Positions 32,375 through 39,517 of a stretch of DNA of 39,517 bases are shown here, in pieces (the first letter of the stretch is position 1; every line of letters begins with the position of its first letter). Source of the stretch: CAYVFC01 sp964450715 (GTDB lineage: Bacteria; Myxococcota_A; Polyangia; Polyangiales; JAFGIB01); assembly GCA_964450715.1 (NCBI GenBank), contig CAYVFC010000077.1, positions 1 to 39,517 of the forward strand, given 5' to 3'. The notes under the pieces were generated by a model. That model was not told the origin of the DNA. It worked only from the letters and a program-made list of their open reading frames with translations, and searched no databases. Position numbers and translations under genes: made by a program.

Positions 32375-33981
32375 TGGGATTTCTCTCGAGCGACTTTCTG
32401 GCCGGCCGCCTGCCCGAGCTCTGGCTGCGGATCTCGGAGCACATGTTCTTGACCGGCGTATCCACCGCCGCGGCCATCCTGGCCGGCATTCCGCTGGGCA
32501 TCGTGGCCCTGCGCTACGCCTGGCTGCGCGGCTTTTTGCTGGGCGCCATCGGCGTGCTGCAGACCGTGCCCAGCCTGGCCATGCTGGCCATCCTGCTGGC
32601 GCTTTTACAGAAGATAGGCGCGCTGCCCGCCATCATCGCGCTCACTCTGTACGCGCTGCTGCCCATTGTGCGCAATACCCTGACGGGGCTGCAGAACGTG
32701 CCGGCCGAGGCCCTGGACGCGGCCCGGGGGATCGGTATGACCGAGCGTCAACGAATGTGGATGGTCCGCTTCCCGCTGGCCGCGCCGGTGGTGGTGGCCG
32801 GCATCCGCACCGCCGCCGTGGTCGGGGTGGGCATCGCCACCCTTTCGGCCTTTATCGGAGCGGGGGGGCTGGGGCAGTTCATCAACCGGGGGCTGGCTCT
32901 GTCCAACACCGATCTCATCCTGCTGGGAGCCGTTCCCGCCGCCGTGCTGGCTCTGCTGGTCGACCTGTCCATCGGGGCGGTCGGGTGGGCCCTGCGGCCG
33001 CTGCGGCAGCGGGAGCGGGGGAGCTTTCGCGCGCGGCTCAGGCCGCTCGGGCTCTGTGCCCCGCTGCTGCTGGTCGCGGCTTGGGTGCTGGCCCATCTCG
33101 GCGGCGGCGATCCGCACGCCGGCGTTTCGGCGTCCGCTCCGGCCAAGGGCGGCGAGGGCGCGCGGCAGGCGAGCATCCGCGTCGGCAGCAAGAACTTCAC
33201 CGAGCAGCTGATCGTGGCCGAGCTGGCGGCCCGGCTGCTGGAGCAGCGCGCCGGCCTGGGGGTATCGCGCCGTTTCAACCTGGGCGGGACCATGATCTGC
33301 CACGACGCGCTAAAGAGCGGCGAGATCGATCTCTACATCGAGTACACGGGCACGGGGCTGACGGCGATACTGAAGCAACCGGTGATCGGCGACCGGGGCG
33401 GCGCCTTGGACGCGGTCCGCCGGGCCTACCGCGAGCGGTTCGGCCTTCAGTGGCTGCTGCCGCTCGGCTTCAACAGTACCTATGCCATCGCGGTTCGCGC
33501 CGCGGATGCGCGCCAGAAGGGCTGGGAGCGAATCTCCGACCTGGCTGAACACGCCGGTGAGCTGCGCGCTGGCTTCACGGCCGAGTTTGCCGAGAGACCG
33601 GATGGGTATCCGGGTCTGCGGGAGCGGTACGGGATGCGATTCAAGGAGGTCCTGGATCTCGATCCGGCCATCATGTACGACGCCGCGGCCAAGAACGAGG
33701 TCGACGTCATCTGCGCCTTTGCCACCGACGGGCGCATCGCGGCCTACGATCTGAAGCCTCTGGAGGACGACCGGAAGTTCTTCCCCCCCTACGACGCCGT
33801 ACCGGTGGTACAGGCGGAAATATTAAAGGCCTATCCGGAGGTGCGCGCCGCGCTGCAGCCGCTCGGGGGGCTGATCGACGACGCGACCATGCAGCGGCTG
33901 AACTCCCGGGTTGACATCGACAAGCGCTCGCCCCGGGAGGTCGCCGAAAGCTTCCTTAAGGAGAAAAAGCTCATCGAGTGA
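32374..33981 (+). CDS. Fused ABC permease and substrate-binding protein for quaternary amines
   Basis: 535 aa. Residues 1-210 are the membrane domain with about five to six spans and the EAA coupling loop (AEALDAARGIGMTERQRMWM, 111-130). Another span (CAPLLLVAAWVLAHL, about 228-242) and a short linker lead to an OpuAC/OsmF-type binding domain from about 266 (ASIRVGSKNFTEQLIVAELA). That domain includes GEIDLYIEYTGTGLTAIL, typical of glycine betaine/choline receptors. Such permease-receptor fusions are known in Opu systems and fix one receptor per transporter. It begins in the ATPase stop codon. The import substrate is inferred to be a betaine-like compound feeding the methyltransferase. Confidence 0.92.
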   Translation: MGFLSSDFLAGRLPELWLRISEHMFLTGVSTAAAILAGIPLGIVALRYAWLRGFLLGAIGVLQTVPSLAMLAILLALLQKIGALPAIIALTLYALLPIVRNTLTGLQNVPAEALDAARGIGMTERQRMWMVRFPLAAPVVVAGIRTAAVVGVGIATLSAFIGAGGLGQFINRGLALSNTDLILLGAVPAAVLALLVDLSIGAVGWALRPLRQRERGSFRARLRPLGLCAPLLLVAAWVLAHLGGGDPHAGVSASAPAKGGEGARQASIRVGSKNFTEQLIVAELAARLLEQRAGLGVSRRFNLGGTMICHDALKSGEIDLYIEYTGTGLTAILKQPVIGDRGGALDAVRRAYRERFGLQWLLPLGFNSTYAIAVRAADARQKGWERISDLAEHAGELRAGFTAEFAERPDGYPGLRERYGMRFKEVLDLDPAIMYDAAAKNEVDVICAFATDGRIAAYDLKPLEDDRKFFPPYDAVPVVQAEILKAYPEVRAALQPLGGLIDDATMQRLNSRVDIDKRSPREVAESFLKEKKLIE

Positions 33982-33994
33982 GGGTCGCTTTCCC

Positions 33995-34076
33995 ACCTGT
34001 CATTTCGAGCGCAGCGAGAAATCTTCCGGCAGCGCTCCACTCATCGAGATCTCTCCCTCCGGTCGAGATGACATGT
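33995..34076. repeat. Degenerate palindromic repeat (TGTCATTTCGAGCGCAGCGA type)
   Basis: The left arm beginning ACCTGTCATTTCGAGCGC (33995 onward) pairs imperfectly with the right arm ending GGTCGAGATGACATGT (to 34076), at about three quarters of positions. This GTCATTTCGAGCGNAGCGAGAAATC-type repeat recurs in many bacterial genomes, from memory. It fills most of the gap between two convergent genes and could serve as a bidirectional terminator. Confidence 0.65.
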
Positions 34077-34098
34077 CATCCGACGGTAGGGGTTGCCG

Positions 34099-36198
34099 TC
34101 AACGTACGGTGATCTCGGCCGAGGCGGTGTTGCCCGCGGCATCGGTGGCGCGGACCGAGACGATGTGGGGCCCGCCCTCCAGATCCTTCAGCTCCAGCTC
34201 GAACCGCTCCTCGGCCGAGTCGAGCAGGTCGTCTACCGGGAAGAAGGGCATCCAGTCTCCCCCATCCACGGCGTACTCGAGCCTGGCGATGGGGCCGGTG
34301 CGGTCGCGCGCCGTGCCGCGCAGGGTGCGGCCGGCCCACTTCAGGCCGCGCACCTCGGGGGGGTGGTTGTCCACCAGGAAGGGCTCGGAGAGCGCGCTGG
34401 TCTGCACGGTGTAGCTCCCCGGGTTGCCGAGCTCGTCCGACGCCTCGACGCGCACGCGATAGTAGCCGTCGGGCACTCCGTCGGTATCCCAGTCGTACTG
34501 GGACTTGAGCAGCTTCTCGTGCTCCCGCAGTATCTGGCGCCAGACCTTCTGTCCTTCGGCGCGGAAGGCGAGCCGGTAGCGCAGCTGGTCGTCGTCCGGG
34601 TTATCCACCTTCCAGTCGATGCGGTAGCGGCTGGTCGGAGCTCCCGGATGCTCCCGGTAGTCGTCCTTCTTGCCGCCGCGCTTTTTAGCGGTGGAGAGGC
34701 TCTTGCCAGGACCGCCCGACGTTTCCCTGGGTTTGATGGTGATATCCCGTATGGTCGCGCGCTGGTTCTGCGGTAGGTAGTAAGCGAGAACCGCGTAGAT
34801 GGCGGTGCCCGCTTCCCCTCCCAGGCGGGCGCGGACCTGCAGAAAACGCGAGGCCGGGCTGGGGATGGGGCCCGGGCGGGTGAGCGGCGCGGACCAGGCG
34901 CTCCAGCTCTTGTCCGGCTTGCGGGTGTTGCCCGAGCGGGTCTGGAACTTGAGCCCGCCCTGGCCGCGCCAGTCGAGCTTGCCCCAGCGCGCGCGGAACT
35001 CGGCGTCGAGCGTCTTGCTGGTCCACAACGACTCGCGCGCCCGGCCCGGAACCACTCGGTAGACGGCTCCTTTGTCCGCGGTGGCGAACAGCGGTTTGTC
35101 GCCCCCTAGATCCAGGGCCAGCACCTGGCGCTCGTCCACGTCGATCCAGACCGCGCTGGTGCCGTCGTCGCGCACCAAGTAAATGCGGCCCTCCTTTCCG
35201 CTGGCGGCATAGACCGAATCGTCGTCGCGCCACTGCACAGCGGTCAGGTGCTCCTTGCGCGACTCGAAGAGCTGCTCGGCCCGGCCGCTGCTCGCCACTA
35301 CCCACAGCTCGCCCTTGCCCGACTTGGGCAGCTTGGGCGGGGTGGACCGCTTCGGCGTCGATCGCTTGTCGTCGTTCTTGTCGTCGTCTTTCTTGGGCTT
35401 GCGTTCGGGCGGCGTGCGCGGTCTGGGGAAATCGTTGACCACCACCGCCACCCGGCCGTCGCGCACCGCCACGGCCGTGACCTCGTCACCCTCGAAGTCG
35501 TGCAGTACCTCGGCCCGGCCCGGACCGTTCAGCTGCAACAGCAGCGCCTCGTCGCTGGTGCCCGCGTACAGGGTTCCGTCCGCGTCCAGCGCCAGGCTCA
35601 TCACGTGAGCCGCGTCCGCGTCGTAGTAGAGCTCGGCCTTGCCGCGCGCGTCGATGGCGAAGATCTTGCCCGCCGGACCGGTGGCTGCGAACAAGAGCTT
35701 GCGCTTTTTGTCGTAGACCAGCGACCAGACGTGCTCCGCACCCTCGGGCTGGCTGAACAGCTCGGCCTTTCCTTTGCCGTCGATGGCGAAGATCTTGCCC
35801 TTGGGCAGCGTGCCCGCCAGCAGCTTGCCCTTGATCCCGAAGGCCAGGCTGGCCACCAGCATCTCACCGGTCTCGGAAAACGAACGCAGCTCGTTCCCCT
35901 GCAATCGGTAGATCACGCCCTTGTTTCCCGTACCGATATAGGCCGTGTCGCCCTTGCCCCGCAGCAGGCTGAAGGCCAGCGGCACGTTCTTCAGCGACAG
36001 GCGGCGGGTTTCCACCCCGGCGGTGACCGAGCCGTCCGAGTTGACCGCCGCGCCCTCCATCTCGCCCGCGGAGAGCGCCTCCGCGTCGTCGAGCAGGAAG
36101 TAGCGGGTCGACACCGCCAGGGCCCCGGGAACAAGGCCGATCAGGGCCAGGCAGAAGGAAAGGTAAAGGAATAGACAATTCAATGGCAAACGCTTCAT
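34099..36198 (-). CDS. Secreted beta-propeller protein with Fn3/Ig-like C-terminus
   Basis: 699 aa. A signal peptide (LNCLFLYLSFCLALIGLVPGALA) is followed by propeller-like beta repeats in which phrases such as GKIFAIDGKGKAELF, GKIFAIDARGKAELYY and GGDKPLFATADKGAVYRV recur. A basic Lys/Asp/Pro linker (about 265-295) splits the propeller. The C-terminal part reads like Fn3/Ig modules (YYRVRVEASDELGNPGSY ... RLEYAVDGGDWMPF ... HIVSVRATDAAGNTASAEI). No catalytic motif is seen; such proteins are usually binding scaffolds. The ATG overlaps the stop of the S55 peptidase gene by 4 bp (ATGA), so the two are co-translated and probably act together in the envelope. Confidence 0.78.
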   Translation of the reverse strand: MKRLPLNCLFLYLSFCLALIGLVPGALAVSTRYFLLDDAEALSAGEMEGAAVNSDGSVTAGVETRRLSLKNVPLAFSLLRGKGDTAYIGTGNKGVIYRLQGNELRSFSETGEMLVASLAFGIKGKLLAGTLPKGKIFAIDGKGKAELFSQPEGAEHVWSLVYDKKRKLLFAATGPAGKIFAIDARGKAELYYDADAAHVMSLALDADGTLYAGTSDEALLLQLNGPGRAEVLHDFEGDEVTAVAVRDGRVAVVVNDFPRPRTPPERKPKKDDDKNDDKRSTPKRSTPPKLPKSGKGELWVVASSGRAEQLFESRKEHLTAVQWRDDDSVYAASGKEGRIYLVRDDGTSAVWIDVDERQVLALDLGGDKPLFATADKGAVYRVVPGRARESLWTSKTLDAEFRARWGKLDWRGQGGLKFQTRSGNTRKPDKSWSAWSAPLTRPGPIPSPASRFLQVRARLGGEAGTAIYAVLAYYLPQNQRATIRDITIKPRETSGGPGKSLSTAKKRGGKKDDYREHPGAPTSRYRIDWKVDNPDDDQLRYRLAFRAEGQKVWRQILREHEKLLKSQYDWDTDGVPDGYYRVRVEASDELGNPGSYTVQTSALSEPFLVDNHPPEVRGLKWAGRTLRGTARDRTGPIARLEYAVDGGDWMPFFPVDDLLDSAEERFELELKDLEGGPHIVSVRATDAAGNTASAEITVR

Positions 36199-38081
36199 GG
36201 TCTCTTTTCTCGCGGCGTATCCCGCACTTTGAGCTTGAGCTTAGTCGAGCCCACCACCACGTTGTCGAGCGGTATCTCCAGACGTTCGTAGGTGGCAAAC
36301 GGTGTACCGCTCTCGCTCTCGTTGGAGGGTTGCAGCGCGTCGAGCGCCGAGCGGGGAAGGGCGCGCACCACGTGTCCGTACATGCGCAGCCCGCTGGAGG
36401 GAAGCCGGGTGGAGAGCACCAGCGAGGTCGAGCGATAGCCGCTCTTGACCGCCTCGATCAGATCAGCCAGGCTCTCCGGCCTGGGCTGCGGCACCTTCAC
36501 GTCGTCACCGGGTTGCAGGATGATCTCGATATTCGCGCCGGCGGCGCTCTCCGGGATGGGCACCTGTATCACCCGAACCTGCTCCTTTCCGCCGAAGGGG
36601 CGCAGGGTCACGGTAACGTCCACCGGACGACCGGGATCGACCTCCTTGCTGTCCACCATGGCGTTGACGATGGTGGTCACATCGCGCACGAAGCGCACGT
36701 CGATGTCTACCGCTATAGAGTGTACCCGCGTGTGCTCGAAGGGATTGCCGTAGGCGGCCGCCAGCAGGTCGAAGAGCCTGAGTCGGGAAAGCGCGCGGCC
36801 CACACCCACCCCGATCGGCGTGTAGCCCACGTCCCGCACCTCTATTCGTCCCTGCCCTTCCAGCTCGACGCGGCCCGTGGCCGTGAACACGGCATGCGAG
36901 CGGTCGCTGGCCGTGGCCCGCACCGCGTTGGCCACCGCGGCAAAGGTCAGGATGGGCGTGAGCAGGCGGTGGCTGGCGAGCTGCATCTTCCACTTCGTGC
37001 GCCGGGCTCCCTTCACCCCGCGCACGCGCACCTGCAGCGGTATGGTCTGTGGCTCGAGCCCCGTCTCCACCACGATGGCCGCCTGCCGGTCGTGCACCAG
37101 CGTGCCCAGCGGCTCCATCGTCTCCGAGATCTTGAAGGAGCGCCTCTGGCTGGCCAGCACGTGCAGCACACGGGCCGTGGCCGTGGGCAACGCGATCTGC
37201 CCGGCGTTGAGCATGGGGTGTCCGAACGCCACCAGCCGCTTGCCCGCCACGTGGGTGACCGTGCCCACGCCCGCTGCCGAGATGTCTCCCCGAATGAGCT
37301 GTACTGCGATGGCGCTACCATCTACGAAGCGCGGGGTAGAGGTTTTCCGCCCTTTCTTTTTCGCACGGCCACCCCCGGCCTGCAGCGGGATGAGCCCGAA
37401 GCGCTCGAACCTCGCCCCCAACTCCCGCACGATGACCTCGTCCATGCCCCCGATCAGCAGCGGGGTGGCCACCGGTCGAAAGCCGGGCCGGTTGGCGCCC
37501 CCATCGCTCGTATCGATTCCCAGGCGCGCGGCATGGTCGTCGAGAGCGGCAAAGGCTCCGCTTCGCTCCTCGCCGCCCAGGTAGGGCGGAAGCCCGGCCA
37601 GGTGGGTACGGCTCGGCTGCTTCGGCCGCGCCTTGCGCGACAGATGGGGGTAGGTACCCAGCGCGCGCCAGATCTCCGGGTCCAGGGGCCGATCGATCTC
37701 GGCCAGCATGTTGGCGATGGGCGTGACGCCGGCCACCGGCTCCTTGCCAAAGTACCAGCCATAGGCATAGGCGCCGGCCAGCCGGCCGTCCAGGTAAACG
37801 GGGCTGCCGCTCATGCCCGCCACCACCGAGACCCTCTCGAAGACCGGATGCTCGGTGCGGATCAAGATCAGGTCTTGGTCCGGAGCGAAGTTCCTGAGAA
37901 CGTCGATGACCTCGACATTGAAGCGCTCGGGCTCGGTGCCGCGGAAAACGGTAAGCCCGTACCCCTTCATGCCGGGACGGATCTCATCGACCGGAATGAT
38001 GCTCGGGCGGACGGGAGCCAGCGCCGCGGCGGCCACGGGCACCGCACAGAGTAGAAGTAGAAGTGCTATCTTTTGTGCCAA
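36195..38081 (-). CDS. SpoIVB-type (S55) serine peptidase domain protein
   Basis: 628 aa from a TTG start with AGGA 6 nt upstream. A signal peptide (IALLLLLCAVPVAAAALA) leads to the S55 domain. Its landmarks are VDEIRPGMKGYGLTVFRG and the serine motif VVAGMSGSPVY (about 87-96), as in SpoIVB, the sporulation signalling peptidase. GTVTHVAGKRLVAFGHPML farther on is also typical of this family. The C-terminal 300 residues are family-specific and not otherwise identified. S55 proteins in Gram-negatives are poorly studied. It overlaps the propeller gene and may process or present it. The assignment is by motif; activity is not shown. Confidence 0.88.
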   Translation of the reverse strand: MAQKIALLLLLCAVPVAAAALAPVRPSIIPVDEIRPGMKGYGLTVFRGTEPERFNVEVIDVLRNFAPDQDLILIRTEHPVFERVSVVAGMSGSPVYLDGRLAGAYAYGWYFGKEPVAGVTPIANMLAEIDRPLDPEIWRALGTYPHLSRKARPKQPSRTHLAGLPPYLGGEERSGAFAALDDHAARLGIDTSDGGANRPGFRPVATPLLIGGMDEVIVRELGARFERFGLIPLQAGGGRAKKKGRKTSTPRFVDGSAIAVQLIRGDISAAGVGTVTHVAGKRLVAFGHPMLNAGQIALPTATARVLHVLASQRRSFKISETMEPLGTLVHDRQAAIVVETGLEPQTIPLQVRVRGVKGARRTKWKMQLASHRLLTPILTFAAVANAVRATASDRSHAVFTATGRVELEGQGRIEVRDVGYTPIGVGVGRALSRLRLFDLLAAAYGNPFEHTRVHSIAVDIDVRFVRDVTTIVNAMVDSKEVDPGRPVDVTVTLRPFGGKEQVRVIQVPIPESAAGANIEIILQPGDDVKVPQPRPESLADLIEAVKSGYRSTSLVLSTRLPSSGLRMYGHVVRALPRSALDALQPSNESESGTPFATYERLEIPLDNVVVGSTKLKLKVRDTPREKRP

Positions 38082-38102
38082 GGCTTATCCTGCCAGCTTG
38101 TT

Positions 38103-38125
38103 TCCGGAGCCGTTCTCCGGATTTT
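38103..38125 (+). terminator. Hairpin with T-tract, plus-strand terminator shape
   Basis: TCCGGAG (38103-38109) and CTCCGGA (38115-38121) with a CCGTT loop are followed by TTTT. On the plus strand this has the form of an intrinsic terminator, but no plus-strand gene ends here. It lies in the leader of the minus-strand peptidase gene. Confidence 0.4.
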
Positions 38126-38255
38126 ACGCCTAAGAATAGCCGCAGCCCACTGGACGGCGCCAGCGCTATCGTCATGGCCCTGCTCTCCGGGGCGGGCGCC
38201 TCCTTTGGGTGGCGAGCAGGTCGTGGATGCCGGAGTTGTCCCGGTCGCCACTCCG

Positions 38256-39419
38256 CTACTCGACGTCGTCCAAAACCTCGCGGACGCGCAATTCGAGCTC
38301 TCGCGCGCTGAAGGGCTTTTCGATCAGGGCGACGTCGCTCAACGACAGGCCGTGAAGGCTCAGATTGTTATCGGCGTATCCAGACATGAAAAGAATTTTG
38401 ATGCCCGGGTACTGTGCCACCATGTGTTCGGACAGCTCCAATCCGCCCATTTTCGGCATCACCACATCTGACAACAACATATGGATTACGCCAGGGTGCT
38501 CTCCGCACTTCTCAAGCGCTTCCACTCCGTGACAGGCCTCGATAACTGTATACCCTCGTTCGGTCAGAATGCGACAGATCAGACGGCGAAGAGCGTCTTC
38601 GTCCTCTACGACCACCACGGTTTCCGTTCCCGGGACGACCCGTTCTACCGGAAGGCTCGAGGTCGGCATTTCCCTGCGACCCTCGACCCTCGGCAATACT
38701 ATCTCGAAAGCAGAGCCTTCACCGGGAGCGCTTCGTACGGAAATGCCGCCGCCGTATTGGGTGACGATCCCGTATACCGTGGACAACCCGAGCCCGGTGC
38801 CCTTTCCCGCTTCCTTGGTGGTATAGAAAGGCTCGAAGATCTTCGTCTGGATATCCTCGCTCATTCCGCAACCCGAATCGCGCACGCCCAGGTAGATGTA
38901 GGAGCCGGGTTTTACGTTGAACTCCTGTTCCGCTTGTGGCCCTTCTAACTCGACATTCTTCGACTCGATTGTTAGCACGCCGCCGTCCGGCATCGCATCG
39001 CGCGCATTGATTGCCAGATTCATCAATACCTGTTCGATCTGACCGTCATCGGCTACGACGCATTCCAGGTGCGGATCCTTGTTGACGTGTAGAACGATGT
39101 CTTCCCCGATCAATCGCCGCAGCATCTTCTCCGCGCCATCGATTACCTCGGCCATCTTGAGGACTTCGAAGCGCGGGATTTCCTTGCGGCTGAAAGTCAA
39201 AAGCTTCCTGGTCAAAGCGGCCGCTCGATCGGCGGCGACCGAAATTTGCCGAAGGTCTTCGTAAACCGGAGAACCGGCTTCTAGCTCCGTCATGGCGAGA
39301 TCGCTGTTGCATTTGACGACACCGAGTAGGTTGTTGAAGTCGTGAGCGATGCCTCCGGCCAGCCGGCCCACGGCTTCCATCTTCTGCGACACTCGCAACT
39401 GTTCCTCGGTCCTTCTCAA
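38256..39419 (-). CDS. Hybrid histidine kinase with C-terminal receiver (N-terminus broken or partial)
   Basis: 387 aa from the TTG at 39419. HisKA with the phospho-acceptor motif GGIAHDFNNLLGVV and the HATPase boxes N (NLAINARDAMPDGG), G1 (DSGCGMSED), F (FEPFYTTK) and G2 (GTGLGLSTVYG). The receiver domain has the phosphorylation site LLSDVVMPKMGG and the conserved Lys in EKPFS. Upstream of 39419 the frame continues with SVITIARDITARKDAEE, the usual end of a PAS/PAC domain. It then reaches TAG at 39483-39485, with no PAS-like sequence beyond in that frame. The real start is therefore unclear: TTG 39419, or an ATT at 39467 with AGGAGG upstream, or a disrupted PAS-kinase gene. It may transfer phosphate internally to the receiver. 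Confidence 0.8.
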   Translation of the reverse strand: MRRTEEQLRVSQKMEAVGRLAGGIAHDFNNLLGVVKCNSDLAMTELEAGSPVYEDLRQISVAADRAAALTRKLLTFSRKEIPRFEVLKMAEVIDGAEKMLRRLIGEDIVLHVNKDPHLECVVADDGQIEQVLMNLAINARDAMPDGGVLTIESKNVELEGPQAEQEFNVKPGSYIYLGVRDSGCGMSEDIQTKIFEPFYTTKEAGKGTGLGLSTVYGIVTQYGGGISVRSAPGEGSAFEIVLPRVEGRREMPTSSLPVERVVPGTETVVVVEDEDALRRLICRILTERGYTVIEACHGVEALEKCGEHPGVIHMLLSDVVMPKMGGLELSEHMVAQYPGIKILFMSGYADNNLSLHGLSLSDVALIEKPFSARELELRVREVLDDVE

Positions 39420-39517
39420 CGACTCCTCGGCGTCTTTTCGAGCGGTAATGTCGCGGGCGATAGTAATTACAGACCTCCTGACCTACCCCTTTCTCGAAAT
39501 GTCCGGTTTTCGGTTGC

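Overview
The window looks like chromosomal DNA of a high-GC, Gram-negative predatory or saprophytic deltaproteobacterial lineage, most likely Myxococcota. The reasons are a zinc protease ending in a MYXO-CTERM-like sorting tag, a lipoprotein with MopE-type CDGxDNDCDG motifs, a large Ser/Thr protein kinase with PEGA domains, a PilZ protein of the myxobacterial type, an outer-membrane OmpA protein, and two ExbB/ExbD-ExbD motor clusters. The genus cannot be told from sequence reading alone. No rRNA, tRNA, CRISPR array, phage or intact transposase was seen.

Layout. 0-10 kb: a Rho-N/DUF4912-like gene follows ribF on the minus strand. On the plus strand come a secreted HEAT-repeat protein and a tightly overlapping xseB-PilZ-OmpA set. 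Converging on these, on the minus strand, are a secreted matrixin-like metalloprotease and a small secreted partner. 10-13.5 kb: a TRAP transporter operon (TatT lipoprotein, DctQ, DctM) with no solute-binding TatP/DctP gene beside it. 13.7-19.1 kb: two divergent ExbB-ExbD-ExbD clusters share a 700-bp AT-rich control region; the left one also carries a single-span coiled-coil protein. 19.2-24.4 kb: a Lon-type AAA+ protein whose catalytic serine is alanine, followed after 11 bp by a membrane-anchored gluzincin metalloprotease with TPR-like repeats, and a small divergent lipoprotein.

24.4-30 kb: a 164-bp palindromic MITE-like element whose two ends supply the stop codons of the two convergent genes around it, then a PEGA Ser/Thr kinase, a cation diffusion facilitator and a Ca/metal-motif-rich lipoprotein. 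30-34 kb: a probable quaternary-amine operon, consisting of a non-pyrrolysine MttB-family methyltransferase, an OpuCA-like ATPase and a fused permease/substrate-binding protein. This suggests uptake of a betaine and its corrinoid-dependent demethylation, although no corrinoid protein is present. 34-39.5 kb: a secreted beta-propeller protein overlapping an S55 (SpoIVB-type) peptidase gene, and a hybrid histidine kinase whose N-terminal PAS region is cut by an in-frame stop near the window edge.

The points most worth following up are the serine-less Lon and its metalloprotease neighbour, the paired motor clusters with their repeated TGCGCAA motifs, and the MITE at 24.4 kb.
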